From Bacillota bacterium (lineage in GTDB: Bacteria; Bacillota; Negativicutes; Sporomusales; Sporomusaceae), in assembly GCA_017889705.1 (NCBI GenBank), contig JAGGAB010000013.1, forward strand, positions 26,700 through 90,699: DNA of 64,000 nucleotides, read 5' to 3'. The notes under the pieces were generated by a model. The model was not told the DNA's origin, ran no database searches, and worked only from the letters and a program-made list of their open reading frames with translations. The position numbers and the translations under genes were made by a program. Shown in pieces: positions 23,776 through 31,049 of this stretch. How positions within the stretch are numbered: position 1 is the first letter of the stretch; each line of letters begins with the position of its first letter.

Positions 23776-24024
23776 AAAGCTTAGGCGGTTTTTTGCTTGA
23801 AAAATGAGAAGGATGCGCTAAAACTCGATATCTTAACAATGGCCAAAACTATTCAAAAAATGCAATCGATATGGGTGATGATCTCGATATAATATAGTAT
23901 ATTGGTAATTTATGTCACTTTTATGTCAGTTACAAGAGGTAACAGTTGCTGTAATATTATAACAAATGCCATATAATTCCATAAAAATGGTATCACAATA
24001 TTCTTTATCAGGAAGGTGAAGAAT
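23776..24024 (+). promoter_or_regulatory. Upstream control region of the tail-like cluster
   Basis: AT-rich, no gene. It has three copies of TCGATAT (23825, 23866, 23884), a tandem TTATGTCA repeat (23910 and 23921, 11 bases apart) and the inverted pair GTTAC / GTAAC around 23929-23943. Such an array is what a phage-type repressor or activator operator looks like; the binding protein is unknown. GGAAGGTG precedes the first gene. Confidence 0.45.
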
Positions 24025-24261
24025 TTGAAAAATCAATATCAACAAGAAGAGCAAACAAATGTACAAGAGGGATGTGATGCAAGTCTTTTTGTGTTAAAAC
24101 AGACCGAAAAGCGTGTGGAGAAATTGTTATACCAATATCCAACATGGAAAGTTAATGTAAGTTTTGGTATGGACAACCTAGCTAAAAGTCTCTATGAGGG
24201 CTTAGCAAATGAGATGCCCCAGTACAAAGAAACAAAAAAACAAACATATCAGAGCAAGTAA
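24025..24261 (+). CDS. Phage-type transcriptional regulator (ArpU/RinA-like), N-terminal part
   Basis: 78 residues from TTG 24025 (AGGTGA 6 bases upstream; GTG 24016 overlaps that site). Alone it has no DNA-binding domain. Its end (YKETKK) lies on a run of seven A at 24234-24240. A -1 slip there leads straight into the downstream frame with sensible sequence (TNISEQVKLVDAALSTLTG). ArpU/RinA regulators of late phage genes are single proteins of about 140 residues, so the two halves are probably one gene, either frameshifted or decoded by programmed slippage on A AAA AAA. Confidence 0.6.
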   Translation: MKNQYQQEEQTNVQEGCDASLFVLKQTEKRVEKLLYQYPTWKVNVSFGMDNLAKSLYEGLANEMPQYKETKKQTYQSK

Positions 24262-24263
24262 AA

Positions 24264-24446
24264 TTGGTAGATGCCGCATTGTCAACGCTAACGGGTTTTG
24301 AGCAAGATTTTATTCATAAAAGATATTTTGACAGAATGCCTTACAAGACTATGGCTGATGAATTAGGTGTTGTAGAGCGCCATTTATACCGAATTAGGCG
24401 CAGGGTACTCATCAAAATGGCAACTGCTTTTGGGTGTTGCAGCTAA
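24264..24446 (+). CDS. ArpU/RinA-like regulator, C-terminal sigma-70 region 4-like HTH
   Basis: 60 residues if started at TTG 24264, but the frame is open upstream to the A-run and this start has no binding site. The sequence LTGFEQDFIHKRYFD..PYKTMADELGVVERHLYRIRRR is a region-4-type helix-turn-helix, the DNA-reading part of late-gene activators. It is probably translated as a fusion with the preceding part through a -1 frameshift. By position it should switch on the tail and lysis genes. Confidence 0.6.
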   Translation: MVDAALSTLTGFEQDFIHKRYFDRMPYKTMADELGVVERHLYRIRRRVLIKMATAFGCCS

Positions 24447-24472
24447 TATTTTATCTGATTTGAGGTGGAAGC

Positions 24473-24796
24473 ATGTATTACACGTCCAAACAGATACGCA
24501 AAATTTTGGAGCGTTATCAAGAACTACGCAGTTCAGTAGAGTGGAGGATAACTCACTTTACTTTTGAAAAAAGTTGCCGCGGAAATTGCCAAAATACTGC
24601 TGATACTGCCTGTTTGCTGGTGGACATAGATAATGCAATGAGCAGTCTTACCCGGCGGCAATATGCGATAATAGCTATGATTAAGCAGGGATTCACACCA
24701 CTGGAAATTCAAAAAAAAGTTAATATAAGCCGACATACAATTAAATTTCATTATGATTCGGCAATTTTTCGTATTTTAACCTACCTAAATGTGTGA
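24473..24796 (+). CDS. Small HTH protein (LuxR/sigma-70 region 4-like)
   Basis: 107 residues, GAGGTGG upstream of the ATG. The C-terminal half (LTRRQYAIIAMIKQGFTPLEIQKKVNISRHTIKFHYDSAIFRI in parts) is a helix-turn-helix of the type found in LuxR regulators and in sigma region 4. The N-terminal half is unrecognised. It follows the ArpU-like gene and is probably a second regulator of the cluster. Confidence 0.6.
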   Translation: MYYTSKQIRKILERYQELRSSVEWRITHFTFEKSCRGNCQNTADTACLLVDIDNAMSSLTRRQYAIIAMIKQGFTPLEIQKKVNISRHTIKFHYDSAIFRILTYLNV

Positions 24797-24829
24797 TTCC
24801 ATGTACGGATAAGTAATGGGGGGATTTTT

Positions 24830-25054
24830 ATGAAGTACTATACGCTGGCCAGGCTGGAGGAACTTTACAAGCAAGAATATCCTGAAATGGCGCTTGCTGA
24901 AATCCAAAAAAAAGCTAAACTGCTTCATAAAGAATTTAATCGTCTTGATACGTACTGGAAACGCAACAATCGTCACTTTTATCGTCAAGTAGAACTGATT
25001 GGACAAGGAGATGATTGGTTTAGAACAAAGCAACTAGAAAAATGCCAGCAGTAG
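24830..25054 (+). CDS. Small charged protein of unknown function
   Basis: 74 residues, ATG preceded by GGGGGA. Highly helical and charged (LARLEELYKQEYPEMALAEI), no cysteine motif or membrane segment. Not recognised. Its place between the regulators and the tail genes suggests a small regulator or a packaging/assembly relic. Confidence 0.5.
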   Translation: MKYYTLARLEELYKQEYPEMALAEIQKKAKLLHKEFNRLDTYWKRNNRHFYRQVELIGQGDDWFRTKQLEKCQQ

Positions 25055-25193
25055 GAGAATTATTGTTTCCCAAAAAAGAACAAGCTCTTGATAGTTAAAT
25101 AGAATTGCCATAGGAAGACTGCATATATAAGGTATATGAATTGATAATGTTTTATTTTTAGTTACCAAACTTATAAAGAGAGGAGGAGGGTAA

Positions 25194-25604
25194 ATGAGTG
25201 AGTTACAAAATCTTATGCATACGATCTATTTTCAACTTGAGAGCTTAAAGTCAGCCTATTCTACTATGACTGTATCTTATGGTTTGCCATCGACAGTACC
25301 GAATAGTCTTGTTGTAGCTGTTGAACATGACAAAACCAAAGTTGATGAGCAATACGAATTATCTGGGTATCGTAAACGACCCAGAGTATTCGTTGCTGAG
25401 GTTTATGCGACAACACAAACTGAACGCAATGATGTCTGTGAGGCGATTAAAGACTTGTTTGAAAACAAAACGTTACCAATCCAGGATTCTGCCCGACAGG
25501 CTGCCGGCGGCTATGTGATAGGTGACGGTGTGCGGGTTGAGGTCGATTTAACGCAGCGCTATAAAGCGCGGATCAAGATATACATGTATACCTTAGTTAA
25601 CTAA
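25194..25604 (+). CDS. Tail terminator/completion-like protein
   Basis: 136 residues, ATG preceded by GAGAGGAGGAGGG. Soluble alpha/beta protein; the layout (N-terminal helix, VFVAEVYATTQTERNDVCEAIKDLF, C-terminal strands VEVDLTQRYKARIKIYMYTLV) and its position directly before the tube gene resemble tail terminators that cap a phage tail tube. No head gene precedes it. Assignment rests on order and size more than on a motif. Confidence 0.5.
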   Translation: MSELQNLMHTIYFQLESLKSAYSTMTVSYGLPSTVPNSLVVAVEHDKTKVDEQYELSGYRKRPRVFVAEVYATTQTERNDVCEAIKDLFENKTLPIQDSARQAAGGYVIGDGVRVEVDLTQRYKARIKIYMYTLVN

Positions 25605-25615
25605 AAGGAGTGATA

Positions 25616-26842
25616 ATGATGCCAACACCATCCTTTATATCAGCTTTAAAATCAGATCGTTGTGTCCATTACCTGAATAATGCATTGCTAAACAGAGCCC
25701 AGTCTATTGACGTCAGCGCTAATGTTCCATCAACAGTAGTTGATGAACTGGGTAATCCTCAACATGCCGGTATTGTTAGTGCGCCTGCTGATGTAGCACT
25801 TAGTGTTTCAGTATTTGATACAGGGCTGGATTTAAGCAAAAATCTTACCGGAAAAACTGAGGCTGCATCGCTTGCGTTGAGTGACTTTGTCAGTGCTCAT
25901 GTAGACTATGTAGGAATAGTTCGCGATAATGCTGGTAATTTCTTTCGCTCAGTATATGTAAAAAATGCGTGCATCAACAGCATTGGTTATAGTTATGATG
26001 TTGCCGGCAATGCCGTGGAAACATATGGCTTACTAGGAGATAACCTTACTGTATTTGACGGTTATGTTCTGACTAAGACATATACAATTGCTGCCGCCGA
26101 TGAAACCAACGGATATTTTATTGTACCGACAACCGGTTTGGAAGCTCCTGTACAAACAAAGCAAAATAGCTATTTTGCTAATGCATATCTTTTACGCGTA
26201 ACTAGAACAACAAACGGCGCAGCTGTAAATTTGACAGAAGGGAACGATTATACCTATGACCCGGCAACCAAAAGAATTACTACCAGTAGTCTGATTGCCG
26301 GAGCGGTTTGGACAGTTGTGTTTTATTCTACACAGATTGGGACTCCCCTGTCGCCTGAATTTAACAATGTATTGCCACCAGCAGTTAGAGGCGAATTTAC
26401 GCCGGTAAGTATTGGTGTAAGTTCCAAAACACTTATTCCTCGATTGCAGTCAGCCAATATTAGTATCAACCTTGCTCAGAAGCGAATCCCACAATTGGGA
26501 AGCAAGCAGACCTTATTTGCACCTAGTGGAGTTCCTACGGTATCTGGCAACTTTAGTGCATTAATGTCAGATCTATCACTGCGAAAATTATTAACTTATG
26601 GAAGCGCGAGCAGTGCGGAAACCCAGTTTGGTATTGAACAGTTGCCGACATACGGAACCCAGAACAATCTAGGACTTGAGGTAGCAATCAAATCGCCGGT
26701 TAATAACGCAATACTAAAACGCATTGTAGTACCTGATATAACGGTTACATCAGGCGGTATGCCGACCACGGTTAACGGGACTCTGGCTGAGTCCTTTAGC
26801 TGGACAGGCAAGACAGGTTCTTTTAACATAACTAACAACTAA
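25616..26842 (+). CDS. Major tail tube-like protein
   Basis: 408 residues from ATG 25616 (AAGGAG 6 bases upstream). Beta-rich, no signal peptide. The stretch NSIGYSYDVAGNAVETYGLLGDN is typical of phage tail tube proteins, and a following segment (residues about 140-270) looks like an inserted Ig-like decoration domain. A strong hairpin directly after the gene fits high expression of a structural subunit. A sheath protein was looked for and not found, so the tail is probably non-contractile. Confidence 0.65.
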   Translation: MMPTPSFISALKSDRCVHYLNNALLNRAQSIDVSANVPSTVVDELGNPQHAGIVSAPADVALSVSVFDTGLDLSKNLTGKTEAASLALSDFVSAHVDYVGIVRDNAGNFFRSVYVKNACINSIGYSYDVAGNAVETYGLLGDNLTVFDGYVLTKTYTIAAADETNGYFIVPTTGLEAPVQTKQNSYFANAYLLRVTRTTNGAAVNLTEGNDYTYDPATKRITTSSLIAGAVWTVVFYSTQIGTPLSPEFNNVLPPAVRGEFTPVSIGVSSKTLIPRLQSANISINLAQKRIPQLGSKQTLFAPSGVPTVSGNFSALMSDLSLRKLLTYGSASSAETQFGIEQLPTYGTQNNLGLEVAIKSPVNNAILKRIVVPDITVTSGGMPTTVNGTLAESFSWTGKTGSFNITNN

Positions 26843-26845
26843 TAA

Positions 26846-26866
26846 AGAGGGGGGAATCCCCCCTCT
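26846..26866 (+). terminator. Hairpin after the tube gene (attenuator-like)
   Basis: AGAGGGGGGAATCCCCCCTCT, a perfect stem with no poly-T. Likely a partial terminator or 3' stabiliser that raises tube mRNA over downstream genes. Confidence 0.7.
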
Positions 26867-26890
26867 AATAGTTCATTGGGGGAAAAGAGT

Positions 26891-27091
26891 ATGAATAAGG
26901 AAGAACTGCTTTTACGTACAAATGCTAAACTTCAGCATTTGTTGGAAACCTCCCTGGATTTTGTCTTGCTGATTACCCAAAATGATGACCAACAGTTTGA
27001 TACATATCGCAAAATAATGCTGAACAAATATAACGCCTTAAAAAAGGCTAATGCGGCAGATTTCTATAGCTGGGGTCGGGAAAATGAATAA
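26891..27091 (+). CDS. Small tail-module protein of unknown function
   Basis: 66 residues from ATG 26891 (GGGGGAAAAG upstream). Helical and charged, with no recognised motif. Its stop overlaps the start of the tail chaperone gene (ATGAATAA), so the two are translated together. Probably a tail assembly helper. Confidence 0.55.
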   Translation: MNKEELLLRTNAKLQHLLETSLDFVLLITQNDDQQFDTYRKIMLNKYNALKKANAADFYSWGRENE

Positions 27092-27707
27092 GAATATCTT
27101 TTATATCCGTGAAAAAGAATTGACTATACAATATGGTGGTACAACAAGTAAATTTATTTTGATAGGGCTTTCGGCTAAAGATAAAGAGCATATGCTGCTT
27201 GAAGCTCAGAAAAATCATACTATTGCTGTCCAACGGCTCAGCGAAGCTGCGCAGACGATTAAATCGGTATACCTTATGCAGGATGCGGAATCCTTGTCTG
27301 AGGCTATTGTGAATACTGAGCGAGAAAAATATGTTGCTAAGGCGATGTTAACCATGGCAGAAGGAGAAACGTCTGATCGGGAAACTGTTGAAAAAAAAGC
27401 ACAAATAATAATGCAAGCTGCCCAGGAAAAATTACGTTCCTACTCGGTTGAGCAACTGACCGAAAAGTTGGTTGGCTGGGAAATGGAAAGGCAGTTCCAC
27501 AATGCCTGGACCTGTGCCGTATTAGAAGCGACACTGCTTTTGCTATTACATGATGAAAATCGGCAGCGTTTGTTCAATTCGGTCGAAGAAATGAAAATCG
27601 CCATTCCTTGTGAAGTATTAGATGAGCTTTATGAAGCTACTGCAGAATGGCTAACAGAATGCTCTGAACCACAGGTTTTTCTCAAACCCCATACTTCCAA
27701 AAGCTAG
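27084..27707 (+). CDS. Tail assembly chaperone-like protein (G-type)
   Basis: 207 residues from ATG 27084, overlapping the preceding stop. Mostly helical, without membrane segment or enzyme motif. It follows the tube gene and precedes a short gene in the -1 frame, the classic arrangement of phage G/GT chaperones, in which a minor fraction of ribosomes slips to make an extended product that loads the tape measure. The stop codon TAG is at 27705-27707. Identification is by order and the frameshift. Confidence 0.55.
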   Translation: MNKNIFYIREKELTIQYGGTTSKFILIGLSAKDKEHMLLEAQKNHTIAVQRLSEAAQTIKSVYLMQDAESLSEAIVNTEREKYVAKAMLTMAEGETSDRETVEKKAQIIMQAAQEKLRSYSVEQLTEKLVGWEMERQFHNAWTCAVLEATLLLLLHDENRQRLFNSVEEMKIAIPCEVLDELYEATAEWLTECSEPQVFLKPHTSKS

Positions 27708-27940
27708 ACAACTACGCCCGGAGGTATGGGGTTACTTTATCAATGGCAATGAACGAGGATGATTTTTTGGTGGAAGCTGCGAACTGGGCCCGGTATCAGG
27801 AAAAAGCCGGAGAAGTTATTCAGCAAATTGTAACACTTCAGATTGCAGAGGCTCCTACGCAAGCCATTATTCAGAATCCCCAAGCTTTTCGCAATTGGGT
27901 GGAACAGTGCAAACAGATTTATGCAGCTCGCAATAGGTAG
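27668..27940 (+). CDS. Tail chaperone -1 frame extension (T-type), probable frameshift product
   Basis: The -1 frame is open from 27668 to the TAG at 27938-27940. It reads FQKLDNYARRYGVTLSMAMN across the upstream stop, so coding sense continues before the only ATG (27743), which itself lacks a properly spaced binding site. The shift must occur between 27668 and 27704; TTT at 27678-27680 before CTC is one possible slip site, but no perfect heptamer is seen. The extension is about 80-90 residues, helical (DDFLVEAANWARYQEKAGE). Confidence 0.55.
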   Translation, partial: TTGFSQTPYFQKLDNYARRYGVTLSMAMNEDDFLVEAANWARYQEKAGEVIQQIVTLQIAEAPTQAIIQNPQAFRNWVEQCKQIYAARNR

Positions 27941-27989
27941 GCAGTTTCGGCGTAATGGAAATAGGATAAGTTGAATGGAGGGATACTCT

Positions 27990-28619
27990 ATGGCGCAAAA
28001 CAATATGAATGTATCTGAATTATCAGCACTAATTGAAAGTATTGTAGCCAAAGTGCTGAGCAATTCTTTTGGCGAAAAGTTGGCTACCTGGTCTGCCAAT
28101 CAGGCGAAGAATTCCCTATATTTGTCGCGCGAAACCGGCAAAAGAGATTGGGGAAATGCCGGAGAAGTAACGCATGATTTAGGACAGCTTGGAAGTCTCA
28201 TTAATAAATGGCCTAAAGCCAGTAAAGAAGCCCAAGATTTTGGAAAAAGTTTGTCGGGAGTTGCGGGTATTGCCAATGCATATGAGTCCGGGGACGCTTT
28301 AAGCGGGGCCTTATCGGGAGCGGCTCTTGGTCCGTGGGGGGTAGCTGCAGGATTACTCGCCGGGCTATTATCGCCAGGGATTGATCGGTGGCAGAGACCA
28401 AAATTCAAAAAGGCTAAACAGGCCTTTGATAAAATATTTTCAATGGATCGGGGAGAGCGTGATGAATACTACTTGCCCGATTCTTTTTATTTTCGGGCAG
28501 GCAGTAACATCCCCCGCAGCTTGGTGGTACGGGTAAATGATAAAAAGTTTGATGAGCATGTCGGGGAATCTCTTACTAACAGTTATGCAGCACAATTACA
28601 GCGAGGCTTGGTTTTCTAA
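27990..28619 (+). CDS. Short tape-measure-position protein with Gly/Ala-rich hydrophobic segment
   Basis: 209 residues from ATG 27990 (GGAGGG 7 bases upstream). It sits where siphophage tails encode a tape measure, but is far shorter than the usual 600-2000 residues. Residues about 75-125 form a Gly/Ala-rich hydrophobic stretch (SGALSGAALGPWGVAAGLLA), as in segments that cross membranes. It may be a minimal tape measure for a very short tube, or a carrier or pore for the toxin encoded next. Not recognised as a known family. Confidence 0.5.
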   Translation: MAQNNMNVSELSALIESIVAKVLSNSFGEKLATWSANQAKNSLYLSRETGKRDWGNAGEVTHDLGQLGSLINKWPKASKEAQDFGKSLSGVAGIANAYESGDALSGALSGAALGPWGVAAGLLAGLLSPGIDRWQRPKFKKAKQAFDKIFSMDRGERDEYYLPDSFYFRAGSNIPRSLVVRVNDKKFDEHVGESLTNSYAAQLQRGLVF

Positions 28620-28682
28620 CAGAAAATCAAGCCTTAAGAATTAGCGGATGTAGTGTATTGATCAAGTAAGGGAGGAATGAGT

Positions 28683-29747
28683 ATGAGCGAAGAAGGGGTG
28701 TTACAAAGTGCTTTAGAGGATTCCAAACGGATTATTGATGGTGATCAATATAACGAATTATATAAATGGCTATTGGAAAATGGATTTTCCCAGGATGCTG
28801 CAGCAAGCTTTATGGGAGCAAATTACGTTATGAGCCATGACTTCTATCCGTGGTATGATTGGGCTCAGTTTCCAGAAGATATGAAGATGCAACAGCAATA
28901 TGATAATTTGGTAGCTGCTGAAGCGAAGATTACTGAAGAAGAGCAAGCAGTATATAATGCGGTTTCCGCTCGGTTAATGTCGTATGACAGTCAACTGGAA
29001 GCGAAAAACGATAATATATGGGCAAGATATAGCAGCCTTATGGGGAATTCAGAAACAGATAACCCAGCCATGGAAACTTTAGTTGTTCCTGGTGAAACTG
29101 CCGTAAAAAATGGTGAATTAATTGTTACTCTTCCTCAAAACATCAATGTACGGAGAGATTTTGAAGAAAGCGGCAGGAAGTTTCTTTTTCAATTCGATAT
29201 TGGGGGATATGGATTTCGGGTCCCAGATGATAGGGCAGATCAAGAGTCATTATTGAATAATAAAACAAGTCAATACGGACGGACAATGGCAGACATGCTT
29301 CCTTGGGTGGGAAGCGGTGGTTTTCGATCAGGGCTTAGTCTAAGGGAAAAAACAGTTTTGTCGACCGAAAAGTTAACGCAGGGGTTGAGTAAAGCTTCGG
29401 AGAAAATCGGTACAGTAGCAAATGATGCAAGTAATGACTATAGGATTACATTTTTTACACAGCATCCGGAACTTGAAGGAAAAGTGGTTGTCCACCATAG
29501 CGTTGAGCAACAGGTATTAAAAAGACCTGAAACACTGGGACTATTTACTAAAGAAGAGATTAATGCTTATAATAACCTTAGAGGGGTGCCAAAAGAATTA
29601 AATTCTGACCTGCATTTATCTATTATTAGAAAGGAATGGAATGCGTTTTACAGGGAAAACCCGTTTCCATCAAAAGCGGATTTGATCGCAAAAAGTCGAG
29701 AAATTGATATGAAGTACGGAAATTTGTTTAATCCCCCAATAGAATAA
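28683..29747 (+). CDS. Polymorphic toxin with C-terminal His-motif (HNH/ENDO VII-like) nuclease domain
   Basis: 354 residues from ATG 28683 (GGAGG 7 bases upstream). The N-terminal 250 residues are helical and unrecognised. The last 85 residues carry VVHHSVEQQVLK, NNLRGVPKELNSDLHLS, IRKEWNAFYR and end YGNLFNPPIE. I know this pattern from the variable C-terminal tips of Rhs/WapA-type toxins, predicted nucleases of the His-Me finger group. A putative immunity gene follows after 10 bases. Here the toxin lies inside a tail module, so the particle itself may deliver it. Activity is inferred, not shown. Confidence 0.65.
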   Translation: MSEEGVLQSALEDSKRIIDGDQYNELYKWLLENGFSQDAAASFMGANYVMSHDFYPWYDWAQFPEDMKMQQQYDNLVAAEAKITEEEQAVYNAVSARLMSYDSQLEAKNDNIWARYSSLMGNSETDNPAMETLVVPGETAVKNGELIVTLPQNINVRRDFEESGRKFLFQFDIGGYGFRVPDDRADQESLLNNKTSQYGRTMADMLPWVGSGGFRSGLSLREKTVLSTEKLTQGLSKASEKIGTVANDASNDYRITFFTQHPELEGKVVVHHSVEQQVLKRPETLGLFTKEEINAYNNLRGVPKELNSDLHLSIIRKEWNAFYRENPFPSKADLIAKSREIDMKYGNLFNPPIE

Positions 29748-29757
29748 CCCAGAAGGA

Positions 29758-30255
29758 GTGAATAATACTTTGAAACTTTACGGATTAGAACCTGAAGTTG
29801 CCGGTGGATTTGGCGAAAATACCGTTGTATCGAATCTTGATAATGTAAGATTAAAACGAGAGAGGCCAATAGTAACCCATTTGCACTACGAGTTTTCCGG
29901 TTGGTTGGGAGATGAAATTCTTGAGACAACGCCATGTTTCATAATTACAGAAAGTCTTGCAAACTCAATACAAAGAAGTGAACTAAGAGGATATACTTTT
30001 GATGACACTGAGACATCGGTAACAGAAGAGTTTGAAGAACTATATCCCAGGAGAGTTTTGCCTAAGTTTAGACGTATAATTCCGCAAGGGACAGTAGAGA
30101 TTACTGGAAGTACTTTTAAAAATTGGTCAGGAGATGATTTTTGCTTGTCTCCAAAGTCTATTCTAGTTGTTTCGGAAAAGGCATTGACCGTCTTCAAAAA
30201 GCATCAATTTGACCATTGCGATATAACGGAATTAGCTGATTCTAATGGACGGTGA
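29758..30255 (+). CDS. Putative immunity protein for the nuclease toxin
   Basis: 165 residues from GTG 29758; TTG 29770 is an alternative, better spaced from AAGGAG. Soluble alpha/beta protein ending with DDFCLSPKSILVVSEKALTVF, a layout seen in Imm11/Imm43-like immunity families, whose C-terminal part reads as a strand followed by VSEKAL-type helix. The main evidence is position directly after the toxin with tight spacing and a terminator after the pair. A cognate immunity gene would protect the producer and its kin. Confidence 0.55.
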   Translation: MNNTLKLYGLEPEVAGGFGENTVVSNLDNVRLKRERPIVTHLHYEFSGWLGDEILETTPCFIITESLANSIQRSELRGYTFDDTETSVTEEFEELYPRRVLPKFRRIIPQGTVEITGSTFKNWSGDDFCLSPKSILVVSEKALTVFKKHQFDHCDITELADSNGR

Positions 30256-30632
30256 TATCTTAATTGCTGAACTCGCTACATTTGCTTATTGACAAACAAA
30301 GGGCGTGACAACTGACCGCAGAATACTAATCTCTGGAACAAAAGCACAAAAGGCCAACCTGGTGGCAACATCTTTCGCGGATGCTGCACTGCCGTCACAC
30401 AGCCTCTTTCTCCGGAAGCTTTGGCACCACGTACATCATGCCATATAACCAAACACATGTCGCACACCAGAGTCTAGTTTTTGATCTTAGCGTCAGGAGA
30501 ACCGCTGATAGCAGTCAAAGAACATAAGGTTATGGAATATTAACGAGATCTTTGCCGCCTGTACGTTTAACATTATTCTTTCATAGAATGACTATTTATT
30601 TTACCAAACAGATAAATTAACATCCCTTACCC
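30256..30632. other. Non-coding stretch after the toxin-immunity pair
   Basis: About 380 bases with no supported gene; base composition differs from its neighbours (more GC and many short runs). A 63-codon minus-strand frame has no binding site. It may be a scar from exchange of toxin cassettes. Confidence 0.45.
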
Positions 30633-30665
30633 AGCTTGGTTAAAAAAAACCAAGCTTTTTATTTT
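30633..30665 (+). terminator. Intrinsic terminator after the toxin-immunity cassette
   Basis: AGCTTGGTT / AACCAAGCT with an A-rich loop, followed by TTTTATTTT. Confidence 0.85.
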
Positions 30666-30685
30666 AACGGAGGTGAACGTAACCT

Positions 30686-31045
30686 ATGGCAAAATGGAAA
30701 ATTCGGGAATTCGGACAGCCAAATTATTTGACGCTAGATGTTAATCCGTCCAGTTATGGGCGGAACCGACAGGTTGATGTTGTGTATGAGCAGTTAATTG
30801 ATGGCAGTCAATGTCGGGTGGTGTCTCCGGCTGAGGTCAAAAAGGAAGAAATGCAACTCATCTGGGCTAATGTAAATCAAGAGCAATTAGATGTATTAAT
30901 GGGTTATATCAATAAACAGGTTGAGATTGTGGATCATCTGCTGGCTAATGTTAATGCGTATGTTGATGGTGTGGAAAGACAATATTTGGTTTCAGCAACA
31001 GATGAGCAACGGTATGCCATAAATATCTTGCTGCGGGAGGTGTAA
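30686..31045 (+). CDS. Distal tail-like protein of unknown detail
   Basis: 119 residues, GGAGGTG upstream. Beta-rich N-terminus (WKIREFGQPNYLTLDVNPSSYG) and helical middle, consistent with small distal-tail or hub-adaptor proteins found between tape measure and hub genes. It ends 4 bases before the hub-like gene. Not matched to a named family. Confidence 0.5.
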   Translation: MAKWKIREFGQPNYLTLDVNPSSYGRNRQVDVVYEQLIDGSQCRVVSPAEVKKEEMQLIWANVNQEQLDVLMGYINKQVEIVDHLLANVNAYVDGVERQYLVSATDEQRYAINILLREV

Positions 31046-31049
31046 ATCC

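Noticed and set aside
25616..26842. Tail sheath protein
   Set aside because: Length would allow it, but the sequence pattern fits a tube subunit with an inserted domain, and no other tube gene exists in the cluster.
30276..30467. Minus-strand 63-codon frame after the immunity gene
   Set aside because: No binding site or recognisable motif, and no neighbour on that strand.
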